Notes under the pieces: model-generated | The model's database searches: none | Told to the model about the DNA's origin: nothing | The model's input: the letters and a program-made list of their open reading frames with translations, nothing else | From: Pelecanus crispus | Lineage: Eukaryota > Chordata > Aves > Pelecaniformes > Pelecanidae | Direction: 5' to 3' | Assembly: GCF_030463565.1 (NCBI RefSeq) | Contig: NC_134649.1 | Location: 940,001 to 1,004,000 of the forward strand | Length of the DNA: 64,000 bases | In this document: positions 1 to 11,596 of the stretch, piece after piece | Numbering within the stretch: the first letter of the stretch is position 1 | How the letters are laid out: each line of letters starts with the position of its first letter | Made by a program: the position numbers and the translations under genes

Positions 1-2149
1 AAACCATTTGAGGATGACCTTTTTGGAAGAGGTCCCCAGGAATAATCACTCCTCTCTGGCCGCCTGCTGTTTGCACAGCAGCATCCCTTTATCCGCAGCA
101 GGATCGTGCCCTTGGTGTCTGTTCCTTGGCTGAAGACGCCTTCAGCACCGCACAGAACCACACGGGACACGGCTGATCGTGGCAGCCCTGTGCACACAGC
201 TCTGCCTACGCGTAGCCTGCTGCATATCTTCATGCATCCTGAGCACTGTGATGCTATTAAACTGAAGGGGTTTATTATTAAATCCCAGTCACTCTGAAGT
301 AACTGAATTACCCAAGTTTTAGTTGAACCAATTAACTGATATAATACATGACTCTTGCTTTCTTAAATGAAGAGAAGCATCTTGCTTTCTGTTCATGTCT
401 CACCGTGAAAGTGATTTTTTAAACACTTTAATCTAATTAAGTTTTTGAGACGGAGTATCTGTTGAAGGCGCTCAGGTGATGAGAATTGGATGCTGCTGTA
501 TGTGATGCTAACCAAGGGGGAAAATCTCTAGAGTTGTGAGGAGGAGAGTGGGGCTTAGAAAAACAATGTCCTTCTCAGGATACATTGGTTTAAAGTCAGG
601 GAGGTCTCGCTGGCTGACCTACTGTTCTTTGAAAATATGGCTGGAAAGATAAAGCAATCGGGAAGAAGCATTATCAGAATGCACTGGCTATGGTCCTCCT
701 CCAGAGAGTAAAGCTAAATAAAAGGGTGCATGTGGAGCTAAATAAAAGGGTGCGTGTGACTGAGACCACAGAAAACCGGCTACAACAGGGACATCGAGGA
801 TGTGCGTACACGTGCACAGGCTGACCCCAGTGCTTCCCGATGCCAAATGCTTCACCATGGAAATACAGCCTCCCCTCCACCCGCTACGGTCCCTTCAAAG
901 CTTTCCCTGTTTTGCCGTGATGCAGCACAAAAGGAGTGTCCTGACCATCAGTTGTTTTGCAGAGACAGATATTTCAAACTGAAATTGGAACGTGCCCAAC
1001 GTGGAGCTTGATGCTGCAGAGCTCTGCGAGAGCAGGTAGCAGAGTCCCCGGGAGTCGAACGTGAATCATCGCCATAGCAATGACCTTGTAAGCATTTGTT
1101 ACAGGAAATTACAAGAGTGCAGACCTTGATGAGTTCACTGTGAATTAAAGAGCCATTGTATTGCCTCTTATGTGGACCTGAAGGTAGCACTAGATTACAA
1201 AGGGAAGGTAATTGTACTGGCCCATACAGGCAAGGTGGTGAGGAACACAGGTTAAAGTGTGGTGTGTGGTAAATAATAACTGTATTTAATGTAAATTATC
1301 TCCCAGGGTTTCTATCTAGAAATCAACAGTGAATCAGAGGGAAGCACCATGGATTAATTCTGACTGGCCCTTGCAATGTTACTATAAATGTTATTATAAA
1401 ATAAAGGATAAGATATTCTAAATGACACTCTTAAGTGAAAGAAATAAAAAAGGGAAGCAGATTAAATTACACGTTTGTTACTAATATTAACAAACATGAT
1501 ACCGAATCTCACAACCTCCACACTTTAGCTGGTTTTAAATTAGGACAAAAATAGAGATTTTCTTTTGTCTTGTTGTGGCATTTGAGCTCCTGTGGTTACG
1601 CCCCGGGGCACACACTGACGCTGGTCAAACCAGATTGCCCAGGGTTTCCTCTGCTGAGCACATCAGCCCGTAGCAGTTGGGGTAACACGCACCTCAGGCT
1701 GGGATAAGGTCACAGGAGTCCCGGTGGCACCGGTCCCCATCTGCCCCAGCCTGCCCAGCACATCTCCGGCAGCCCTGACACTGGGCATCCCTATCTGGTC
1801 CATTGGTCCTCTCCGCTGCGGCTTTAAATAGGAAATGGGCAAATGCAGCCTCCCGCAAGCAGTCCCTGCACCCCACACGGGCACCCCACAAAACAGCACT
1901 TTCACTGGCTAAGAACAAGGGCAGTAAGGGGCCAGGGCCACTCTCCCTGGGCAGCAGAAAGGAACCAGCCCCTCTGGCAGGCTGCAGAAGCAGGCGGAGC
2001 AGGGGGTCTGCAGCATCTGCTCTCCCACAGGAGAGCCAGCCCTTCTGCCTAACCGTGGCCGTGCAGAAGCAGCCCGGCTGACGTGGCTCCTGCTAGCGAG
2101 GACCACGAGCCAGCAACGGCGACCAGCCCAGGCGCAGGGCCTTGGAGGA
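1..2149. other. Intergenic DNA, no gene seen
   Basis: Mixed-composition single-copy DNA. Open frames here are under 100 codons except those running into the CR1 element that follows, and none resembles a protein I know. No tRNA, rRNA or CpG island was seen. Confidence 0.6.
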
Positions 2150-2912
2150 CAAAACGTACATGTGATGCTTGGGGAAGAGTGGCTGGAAAGCTGCCTGGCC
2201 GAAAAGGACCTGGGGGTGTTGGTCGACAGCGGCTGAACATGAGCCAGCAGTGTGCCCAGGTGGCCAAGAAGGCCAACAGCATCCTGGCTTGTGTCAGGAA
2301 CAGTGTGGCCAGCAGGAGCAGGGCAGGGATCATCCCCCTGTGCTCGGTGCTGGTGAGGCCGCACCTGGAATGCTGTGTCCAGTTTTGGGCCCCTCAGCAC
2401 AAGAAGGACATTGGGGTGCTGGAGCGTGTCCAGAGAAGGGCAGCGGAGCTGGGGAAGGGTCTGGAGCACAGGGCTGGTGGGGAGCGGCTGAGGGGGCTGG
2501 GGGTGTTCAGCCTGGAGAAGAGGAGGCTGAGGGGAGACCTGATCGCTCTCTACAACTGCCTGAAAGGAGGGTGTAGGGAGGTGGGTGTCGGGCTCTTCTC
2601 CCATGTAGTTAGTGATAGGACGAGAGGAAATGGGCTCAAGCTGCGCCAGGGGAGGTTTAGGTTGGAAATTAGGAAAAATTTCTTCACGGAAAGGGTGGTC
2701 AAGCATTGGAACAGGCTGCCCAGAGAGGTGGTGGAGTCCCCATCCCTGGAAGTGTTCAAAAAACGGGCAGAGGTGGCACTTGGGGACATGGTTCAGTCTG
2801 GTCTACCCTTGATTGGGTTAGAGTAGACTTGGTAGTGTAGGTTAATGGTTGGACTGGGTGATCTTAAAGGGCTTTTCCAACCTAAACGATTCTATGATTC
2901 TATGATTCTATG
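2150..2912 (+). mobile_element. CR1 LINE, 5'-truncated 3' end
   Basis: A 5'-truncated copy of the avian non-LTR retrotransposon CR1, in sense orientation. It retains the 3' part of ORF2 (the reverse transcriptase protein C-terminal tail) and the 3' UTR. A frame open from about 2239 to 2826 gives the familiar CR1 tail, including [16 protein letters not shown] and later [16 protein letters not shown]. Upstream of about 2235 the CR1 reading continues in a different frame, so at least one frameshift has occurred. The element ends in three perfect ATTCTATG octamers (2889-2912), the hallmark CR1 terminus. Good preservation suggests a fairly young copy. The left edge is approximate. It is not a host gene. 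Confidence 0.93.
2889..2912 (+). repeat. CR1 terminal octamer array (3 x ATTCTATG)
   Basis: Three exact head-to-tail copies of ATTCTATG form the 3' end of the CR1 element. CR1 elements end in such short octamer repeats rather than a poly(A) tail; they are thought to guide target-primed reverse transcription. Confidence 0.93.
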
Positions 2913-4654
2913 ATCTGTGGCAGCGGCCCAGACAATCCGAAGCGACGCTGAGGCTGAGGGCACTCTGCTCTCTACGCCCACAAGCTGCCACCCCAGATGG
3001 GTCCTCAGACAGGACTTCACCCCCTCAAGCCTCTCCCACCCAGTGACTTGTGGTAGAGAAGATAAAACGAAAAAGGCATGAGGGGTGGTCACTCCCCAAA
3101 TGTAGATGGAATTTATACTCCCCTGGTATTTTGAGACTCTAGCTAGATGCAGGGATGAGATGAGGGCATTGAGGGCATTGAGGGCATCTTAGTTTCTCAG
3201 CTGCTGCATAAGCAGATTAACTTCCCGTGCGGCTGATCCATGGAGAAATGGATCAGCAGGAGTCCCTGGCACAGACAGATTCCTCCCTGACTCACATTCT
3301 GCTTGCTCACAGTAAACACACTGGATGATGTTATTTACGTGACCTATCTTCTCTTCTCTGACTTGCATCACTTTACCACTCAACCTCCAACCTGGGCTGC
3401 AGCCATCCCATTAAATTAGGCCCATCGCTGAACCAGCCCTGACAGTCATTTTTCTCCCTGATCTCTCTGTTCCCCCCAGGAATGCTCTTGACACCAACCA
3501 CAGTCCACTGGGAAAAAAGGATTTAGAAGACAGAAAAGTAAACCAATTGCTGTGAGAAGCTCCATCACGTTTCCTCATCAGAGGAACAAGAACTGAACTT
3601 CTAACGTGCCCTCCAAGGAGGAGGGAGTGAGGTTAGAAGGCACCAGCCCTGCTCTGCTCTCAGGAAGAGAGAAGCCGAGTCTGGAAGAGCCCACTCCTGC
3701 CTCTCCCAGCCAGCAAGTGCTGCGGTGGGCTGCTCTGCTCCTTGGGAAACTCACGTGTGTGCGACAGGTACTGTGCAGGAAGGTAGGAGGACAGAGGTGA
3801 AGGCATCTCCCAGAGAGCTATGGCCATTCAAGGTGCTTCCCTACGTCCACCCATGCTCCCCTTTCCTCTCCCACACTACATGCCTCCTTCATAGCGGCGT
3901 TCACGAGGCCGCCGGCAGTAATGAGGCAGCTTGGCTGTCTCCCATGGCATTTTCCTTTTCTCATTCCTGTAACAGCTTCCCGTGAGAAGCTCCTCGTGGT
4001 AATGGCTTGTCTTCAGTGCCCTTCTGATGCTCTGAGTGGCTTGAGTCAGCTCACCCCGAACTGCCAGTCCAGAGCAACTCTGCTGAAGCTAATGGAAATT
4101 TACTGCAGTGCATTCAGTGGACTTACTCCCGGCCCACACCATGGAAGTGGGAGCACAATCGACCCTCTTGTTCTGTATCTCTTGGCTCAGAGGGCTTAAT
4201 TAGACTGAACATTTAAAAAAAACAAAATAGAGTGACGAGAGGGAAGCTATTTGGCACTTAAAGAGCAAGAAAAAATTTGAAGCAGATATGTGGCAGAGGA
4301 CAAGGAGCAAAGACAAGAATAAGAAGAATCATATTCGCAGTGGTAAGGAAATACAAATTTTCTCTGGAAGCATTATTTAAATAATTTGTAACCTAATTTA
4401 GTACATCAAAAAACTGTTCAGTTTTTCAATGCCCTGGGCGGACATGGTACTTCAGGCCAGCTCTAACTTCCAAGGACGCAAGCACTTCTCTGGACTTCAT
4501 GGAACCATTTGCTCTTGAAAACGTATTGCATTTCTGACCTATGCCAGCTTTTTCTTAACCTGGCTCAATATTCCTTTTGCCTTTGGGGGAGCATCTACAT
4601 GATGCCTGCTTCCGTTTCCTTTAAGATTAGAGACCAGGATTTTACTACAGTGAT
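2913..4654. other. Intergenic DNA, no gene seen
   Basis: No supported gene. A small run of GAGGGCATT-type repeats lies near 3155-3187 (about three copies). Open frames are short and unlike known proteins. Confidence 0.55.
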
Positions 4655-4710
4655 TTATGGTTAGCAGACCTGGAAGGGACCTGGGAAGTCACCTAGTCTG
4701 CCTTAAAGTC
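4655..4710 (-). mobile_element. Ancient CR1 3'-tail remnant
   Basis: The stretch reads like the reverse complement of an old CR1-type 3' tail: a 'GGAAGGGACCTGGGAAGTC' block followed by 'ACCTAGTCTG', close to the amniote pattern of 'gaagggacc...gatcatctagtc'. It is short and diverged, so the call rests on pattern memory only. Confidence 0.45.
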
Positions 4711-5450
4711 TGCATCCTCTGTGCTGTCCCACTGAGGAAGGGCTCCAGCACCTCTGGTTTTTGAGGCTTCTGTAAACCATACCCATCTGACCCGTACCCA
4801 GGCACAGCAGTGAGCTGGGAGATCGCTGCAAAGAGTTTCCTCTTTTCTCCTTCTTTTCCTCCCCTGCACAGGCTGTGTGCTACACCCCACTCTCTGGTCT
4901 GGGAAACTTCCAGAGAAGTCCCAGGGAAGATGACCCCTGTATTACATGATGAGCATAATGGGAGCAGGCTTGAGTACAGCTCTGTGCTAGGGAGGCAATA
5001 AATACCAACTGTTGCAATGGCTGCTATTTTATTGATGCATAAATTAAATTAGAAATGCACACATTTCATATAATTGAAAAGTTGTTAATGCACAGTGCAC
5101 ACAGACAGCTCTTCTCGTCCTCAGCTCAATAAACTGTTGCTTTTCCTGTGCCGAAATGCCAATTCCTCTTAGAGCAATAAAGAAAATCTGCCAAAATCCT
5201 GATCAGTAGTCTATCATTAAAATCCTGTTTTTTCTACTGTGAAGGAAGAAATAAATACATGAGATTCTCAAGTATGATAATAAGTGCTTTCCAAGCCATG
5301 TGTTGTAATAATAATTTGTTTTCTTTTTTCTTTATGACAAAGGAAGGTGTTCTTAAAGTATACTTTTGAATACAAAAGCATGTTTCAAGTTCAGGTCATG
5401 GTTTGACACAAAGCAACAATCTCTGATGCTCAATTTGTGGCTTTCTTAGT

Positions 5451-5753
5451 CTACAAGGAAAAACCAAACCCGCCTAAACTAGGAATCATAACTGTAAATG
5501 AAATGAGGTGCACAAACAGCACAAGGCGTTGGTCTACCGAGACGGTGGTATTCCTGCACTCAGATACACGAATCGTAATCACCTGCTTGCAACAAATCAC
5601 TGCGTTGTAGAGCTCTTCCCTTGGAATTGCCATTTCCAACTGTCTTCCAGAGCATGAGTGGTAAACGGTAGCAGCCATTTGTGTGTAAGCTGGGAAAAGC
5701 AAAAGAACGAGCCAGGCTCCAGCACTACTCCTTACGGCCCAGTGAGCTCTCAT
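5451..5753 (-). other. Unrecognised ORF with signal-peptide-like start
   Basis: A 100-codon minus-strand open frame. Its first residues (MRAHWAVRSSAGAWLVLLLF) have a positively charged start and a hydrophobic core, as in a secretory signal peptide. Cysteines follow at CSG, ICC and SEC. The start has G at -3. Reading down the minus strand, a CAG|GTGATT donor-like site lies after about 58 codons, so it could be a first coding exon. I do not recognise the protein, and an ORF of this length is expected by chance in 64 kb. It is recorded as a possibility, not a gene. Confidence 0.15.
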
Positions 5754-7572
5754 TGCCTCTCTTAATCCTTAATAAGCGTTTGGCCTTAATTGCTGATTTT
5801 ATCTTAACCTAGTACTTATGCCGTAATTGATGAACATTGCTTGCAGCAGAGTTTTATAGCTCTTCAATACAGAGGGAAAGTCTTGCTTCAGTGCTTGTGC
5901 AATTGGATCTTGGCTCACCACGCATCGCGCGGCGGTGCCTGGCACCATCTAGTGCTGAGATGCCAGGCTGTGGCACGACCAACACGCGCTGCGGGCTAAG
6001 ACGTCGCATCACCTTTCTGAGACGTAACTGCTCCTTGTTAGACCAGCTCTCATCAGCTGGAGTTAAAAAAAAAAAAATCTTTTTAAAACTTACGGTCAAA
6101 CTGCCTTGGGTACAGTACAGAGCCCCTCTGTAAAATGGGAGTTTGGGGAGGGGGCTGGACAAATTTCAGCCTGAGCTCGACAAGCGAGTGGGTTAGTCTG
6201 TGAAATGCAGAATATGCTCAGCTCCTATAGGCTTCCCAGTGACTTAGCAGTGCTCCTTACAGGACAGGTTCCAAAAACAATAGAGATTTTGTTATGTGAA
6301 TCTTTACACATTACTGTTGGTTTTTTTGATGTATAGAGCAGAAGATTCCCTGATGAGGCTGGGGATGCTTAAATGCCTTAAAACCTTGGCCTCAAGTGAT
6401 TACTAAATTTAGTGCAGGCAACAACAAACATAAACCTGCCACCATCCCAACCACTCCACAATCAATTGTTTTAGTAGCACTCATATTATCAAATTAAGCT
6501 TTTTAAAAAGATGTTTCATGACAGTCTGTTTGAAACCAACACCCATTTATCAGAAAGTATCTCAATATAATACAATGTACCAGACAGAAGGGTTTTTTTG
6601 GAATAAGGCATGCTTAGATAATGGAGAATTGTCTACTGGTTTTGTGAATCTCATACGAAATAGAGTTAAATTAAGTCTACTGTAAGTAGCATAATTTTGC
6701 AGATGGAGTTATTTATTAGAAGGAATTCCAGCAATCACCATTGAGAAAGGGCTTTGTTGTCCTGGGGAGAGTAAAAATACAGAAAACCTGCTCTTGGAAT
6801 ATATAGATGTATATATTGTGAACATAAGCATCTGGGGAAAGTGACATTTTGAACATATTTTCTTGAAACTTTAAGGGCATGGTCTGAAACTTGTATCATC
6901 CTGCATTCTCTCTAATTCCCACAAATAAATCCAGTAACAATTAGCAACACATGGATATACTTGTGTGTGACTTCCAGAACAATCATACACACTCCTGGAG
7001 GCAATGGCTGTATTTGCATCACCTACAAAAATTTTATAAAAATGCTTACAATTATTTTAAAGATGCTCCAAGACTTTTATTGGCTGTAGTAGGGCCTTCG
7101 AAATCTGGCAAAGCAATACCCCCTCGAGCTAGAGAAGTCTCTTCTTTGTCCCATGAAATCTCATGTATATTTAGCAGAGGTAAATGTAAATTATTATTTT
7201 CCTTCTCTGCTTGCGTTCCCCAGCAACAAAAGAGTAATTGAATTACGAATGTTTTGCGAAACCACAACCACACCGCAAGACAAAAGAACCACACCACCGC
7301 TAGATTAAAATGCCAGTCTTCGCTCTTGCTGAGGCGCAGCTGCTTCCTCACAGCGCACGTAACCTCCTCCCTCCAGAAGCAGGGAATCCCCAAAAGCTTT
7401 CTGCACCTACTCGGGGCCGCAGCTATACCCATCTCCAAGGATATCTTTTCTCCTGCTCCAGGCTGTCTGCAGGATTTACAAGCAGCTCTCCCCCTCCGGC
7501 ACCGGGCGCTGAGCAGCGTTCTCTTCTGAAAGCTTCCCAAGCGTACGAGGGAACACTTACAAGCGCTGCTTT

Positions 7573-7577
7573 GAGGT
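7573..7577. repeat. Target-site duplication GAGGT, left copy
   Basis: Five bases immediately left of the LTR, identical to the five immediately right of it (8136-8140). This defines the insertion boundaries. Confidence 0.9.
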
Positions 7578-8135
7578 TGTCGTGGGTCAGCCCCAGGCAG
7601 CAGCTCAGCACCACGCAGCCATCGCTCGCTGCCCCTGCCCCGAGGGATGGGGGAGAGAATCGGAGGAGTGAGAGTGAGAAACACTCCTGGGCTGAGATAA
7701 GAACAGTTTAATAATTGAAATAAAATAAAGTAAAATAATAATAATAACAATATAATAATAGTAATAATAACATACAAAGCAAGTGATGCCCAATGCAGTT
7801 GCTCCCCACCCGCCGACCGATGCCCAGCCAGTTCCCAGCAGCGATCGCTGCTCCCCGGCCAACCCCCCCAGTTTCCATACTGCCCATGACGCCGTATGGT
7901 ATGGAATGGCCCTTGGGGCAGTTGGGATCAACTCTTCTGGCTGTGCCCCCTCCCAGCTCCTTGTGCCCCTGGCAGAGCATGGAAAGCTGAAAAATCCTTG
8001 ACTGGCATAAGCAGTGCTGAGCAGCAACTAAACCATCAGTGTGTTATCAACATTCTTCTCCTACTAAATCCAAACCACAGCACTGTGCCTGCTGCTAGGA
8101 AGAAAATTAACTCTATCCCAGCCGAAACCAGGACA
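7578..8135 (-). mobile_element. Endogenous retrovirus solo LTR
   Basis: A 558-bp solitary LTR in antisense orientation. On the minus strand it begins TGTCCTGGTTTCGG and ends CCACGACA, so TGTC...GACA inverted termini are present. It is flanked by a perfect 5-bp target-site duplication, GAGGT at 7573-7577 and GAGGT at 8136-8140. I recognise the sequence as a common avian ERV LTR type; the 5-bp duplication fits an ERVL/class III or ERV1-like element rather than ERVK (6 bp). An internal TAA-rich stretch lies at about 7711-7775. No internal viral genes remain, consistent with LTR-LTR recombination. Confidence 0.92.
7711..7775. repeat. AT-rich TAA/TAATA microsatellite in the LTR
   Basis: A low-complexity run of TAA-type units (AATAATAATAATAAC...). 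It belongs to the LTR consensus as I remember it, so it was probably brought in by the element and may vary in length between individuals. Confidence 0.75.
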
Positions 8136-8140
8136 GAGGT
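8136..8140. repeat. Target-site duplication GAGGT, right copy
   Basis: Five bases immediately right of the LTR, matching 7573-7577. Confidence 0.9.
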
Positions 8141-11100
8141 GCAGCCGGCAATTTACTCCGTGAGGCACATCTGAATCTCACCCCTGCGCCTGCTCCAGCT
8201 GGGCGCCGCACTGCACCCCAGACTGCCTTCTCCAACAGCCGCTGCACAGACCCGGTGGCAGCTCCGCTCCTTTAAAGTTCACCTCTTTTCAGGGAAATCT
8301 GAAAGCAGCAACGCTTCCCCCTTTCTGCAACCAGTGCTGCTCTAGGGGAAAAGGGGCATTTTTGTCTCTCGGCACCTGCTCTGTGCCTGCCCGGCTCAGT
8401 GTGCATCTCCCAGGAGTTCCTCTGGGAGGAGGAGAACAGAGCTGCCATCCTCGGCTGCACAGTCAGCTTCTCCCTGCAGCTCAGGTAAAAAGCCATTTCC
8501 AGTGCAACATTCACTCTTCATTTCCCACCCAGACAGTTCTTGGGCATTATATTGCAAACAGGGAGTCTAAATCAATGCTTTGCCTTTTCAATAATTATTC
8601 ACTCCTACAGGAGCTCCTGCCAACATTTGTGGGTTTTATCCTTGCTGCAAATGTCATTTGTTATTAAAGGAATTTCACAGCCCCCTCAGAGCTGCATACA
8701 TGCCTGTGACCGCTTCTGTTAAAAAAGAAAACAAACTTCCTTATGTGGAAATGCTATTTAGGGAAAACACCTTTTTTCAAAATGCCAGACTCTGCACTGA
8801 ATCTCCCCAGCTGCTTCTCACGAACAGATGTGCTTCCTGCTCCTGACCTGGATAGCAGCTTCAAGCCAAACACTATTCCCTGGATACAGGCGTACTCTTT
8901 AGACTAGTTTTTCTTCAGAAAGTGCTGCCATTTGATGAGTCAATCCCAGACATTCCTTCGCTTGTTTTCATAATGCAACATGTTATAAGAGATTGATTCT
9001 GATACCTCACTCCAAATTACTTATTCTCAGTAAGATTTCCAAATCTCAGATGTCCATAAATAAACTTAATACCATTTCAGCTATAAAAAAAAGTACTGAT
9101 TCCATTGTGCCTTCTTTTCAAGCTGTTCCAAGTGCCATCTTTATCCTCAAGAGATAAAAGCAAACATTGTCCTTAGAAGTCAACATGCCTTAATTGTCTT
9201 CTGCAGCCAAAGTTACGTTTTAGTTCAGAGATGGGAAAGATGTAGCTGAGATGCTTATGAATCAAGATCAGAACCAAGAAAGTGGTTCTGCGCCTCCTGG
9301 TTCCCCTCTGCCAATATTCCTTACCTTGACCCAGGTATCACAATCCATTCAGTCTTTTTTCACCCACCCTTCTAGTTTCTTTCCGGCTTTCCCTCCCATT
9401 TCTTTTCTTTTTTTCCTCGTAAGTATTTGATTGGGTTTGCATAGCTTTCATTCCTGTTATTATTTAATTCCTTTGATTCCTGTTGCCCTCCATCCCTATA
9501 AAATGATACCTTGCTGAGTCAATCTACCCAAGGATGTGCAAAAAGAGAAGCTTGAACTGACGGGCTGCCTGTCTGACCTCATACTTGGTAGTTCCCCTTC
9601 TTGCCATCACTCCAAGGATAAAAGATGCTTTTGATGCATGACAGGAGTATCCATACAGTTGTTAAAATACAGCAAACTAACTAAAAATAAGGCAGAACAA
9701 GCAGCAGTGCAGAATTCGACAAGCTAATATGCAGTGCTTTCTTACAATGTACACTTGTAATGTGCACATAGATGCGCAGGTACACGTGCGTGCATGGATG
9801 TGAAGATCTGAGCTTCTGTAGCTTTTTTCTCTTCATTTTATGCACTCTCTAACGGTAATAGCCTGCTCCTCCACGCTTGCTCTGGGACAATACAAGGGAA
9901 GTAGCACCTGAGCTTTCCGAAAGCAGTGGAAGAATGTGAGCCATTTGTGATTTTGACAAGACAGATCATTTTACCCTTAAAAGACACAAAGTCTCTTCCA
10001 AGACAGATGTCGTTAATAAACCTCAAAACATTGTTTAATCTGTCTTCTTCTTGTAATGAGTTTTGATAAAATCTCAAATGAAGAAAGAGTTGTCAGGAAA
10101 GTGTACAAGTACTCTAACACAGCATCAGACGGTAAGGTGTACAAGCAAACTGATGTAAACAGAAGCATGCCCATGATATACCATTATATGCCACTATTTC
10201 TTCATCTTTATGCATTGTTGTTTTGCTTTAAGAGGAGGAAATGTCTTGCCTCTTTTCTGCATGCTGTATAAGTGTACAGTGCTAGATACACTCATTTGAA
10301 TATATATTTACAGTGTTGATTTTGAGACAGACCGCCACCGAGTTTAATTAAAATACGTAGTTTACCTGTGCCCCAACTTAACGAAGTTTTATGTGAACAA
10401 ACCATAAAAGTTATTACTTTCAAACCTGAAGACAAACCAATCAGACAATGGTAACAAAAATAACAGTAGCTGCTCAACCCAGAAACGCTGAAGAACACAT
10501 TTCAAAGATTCATGTTTCTGTGATATATGTTGCTTTCAAGCTGAGAGAAATCCAGCCTGCAACTGCATGGTAGGACAACCCACCCCTAAAAAGATCTCAA
10601 AAGCATGCTCCAAAATGACCACTCACAGGTACTCATAAAATGTGCTGAAATTGAAATTAACTATTTTTTACTAACTACTATTCTTGCGAACGAGCAACCA
10701 AAACGCTTGATAGCTACAGCTCTAAGGTAAGTGGGTGGCAGCCACTTTGCAAGACAACTGTACTTTAAGCATCTCTCTCATCCACTAGCTGAAACGATCA
10801 TATTGAAAAACCCCAACCACCACCACACCATTCCCCTGCTCGAGTGCTATTTTGGTATTAATAGCTTGCGACTGTAACTGTAGTCTTACAAATCTACACG
10901 GAAATGTTAGTAGGCTCTGCTGCTCCTTTTGACAGTTGCACAGCTTACCAACAGATGGAGTACGTTAATCAGTTTTTAAAGTATATGCTAAAAGTCTGGG
11001 CTAATTTAAGTTCTGTACTCAGAATGTTTGCAAAGAATACAAACTTGCAATACATGCAAAAAAAAAAAAAGCTTCATTCTGCTGCAGTTGGAAGGAAACA

Positions 11101-11431
11101 GTATCTTAGAATATTTAGTTATATACTTTTAAAATCACTCACTTTCTGTAATGCTGAATAGATTATTAAATCAGCATGTTCCCTTATGCAGTATTCACTA
11201 TTCTGTATCTAATGATATATAAAAATTTTAACTCTACGGTGGTATTTCCACTATTTAAAAAGAGGAAAAAAAGTCTGGAGTGAGTCAGAGCAACACCCCA
11301 GCCAAGAAACACAAAATGAAGTCCCAGAAGGCAATTCAGCCTAGAAATATTTTCTTAAGGCTCATCTTATTCACAGAAGAATAATTCAAGCAAATGAATG
11401 CAGCTCCAGATCTTTGGCCATGGCTGGACCT
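8141..11431. other. Intergenic DNA, no gene seen
   Basis: Single-copy, AT-rich DNA with short open frames only. A short oligo(A) run lies near 11059. No recognisable repeat family or RNA gene was found. Confidence 0.55.
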
Positions 11432-11596
11432 GATATACTGCCGTCAGCGCTGATGGACACAAGTGTCAGCCTCGCTGAGGAGGCCCCAAGGGGAGGCTCT
11501 TCAATGCCACCCCCGATATACTGCCGTCAGCGCTGATGGACACAAGTGTCAGCCTCGCTGAGGAGGCCCCGAGGGGAGGCTCTTCAATGCCACCCC
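11432..11596. repeat. 83-bp tandem duplication (two copies)
   Basis: Two adjacent copies, 11432-11514 and 11515-11596, start GATATACTGCCGTCAG and end in GCCACCCC. I count one substitution (CCCCAAGGGG versus CCCCGAGGGG) and one C fewer at the end of the second copy. Near-identity means a recent duplication or an assembly artefact. Each unit contains inverted bits such as CAGCGCTG. No coding function is apparent. Confidence 0.93.

Larger units (their letters stand above)
4711..7577. other. Intergenic DNA with one odd minus-strand ORF
   Basis: AT-rich intergenic sequence. The only item of note is a minus-strand open frame at 5451-5753, listed separately. No CpG island or recognisable repeat was found. 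Confidence 0.5.

Noticed and set aside
2083-2826. 247-codon frame as a possible host gene
   Set aside because: Its sequence is the CR1 ORF2 C-terminal region and it ends at a CR1 tail.
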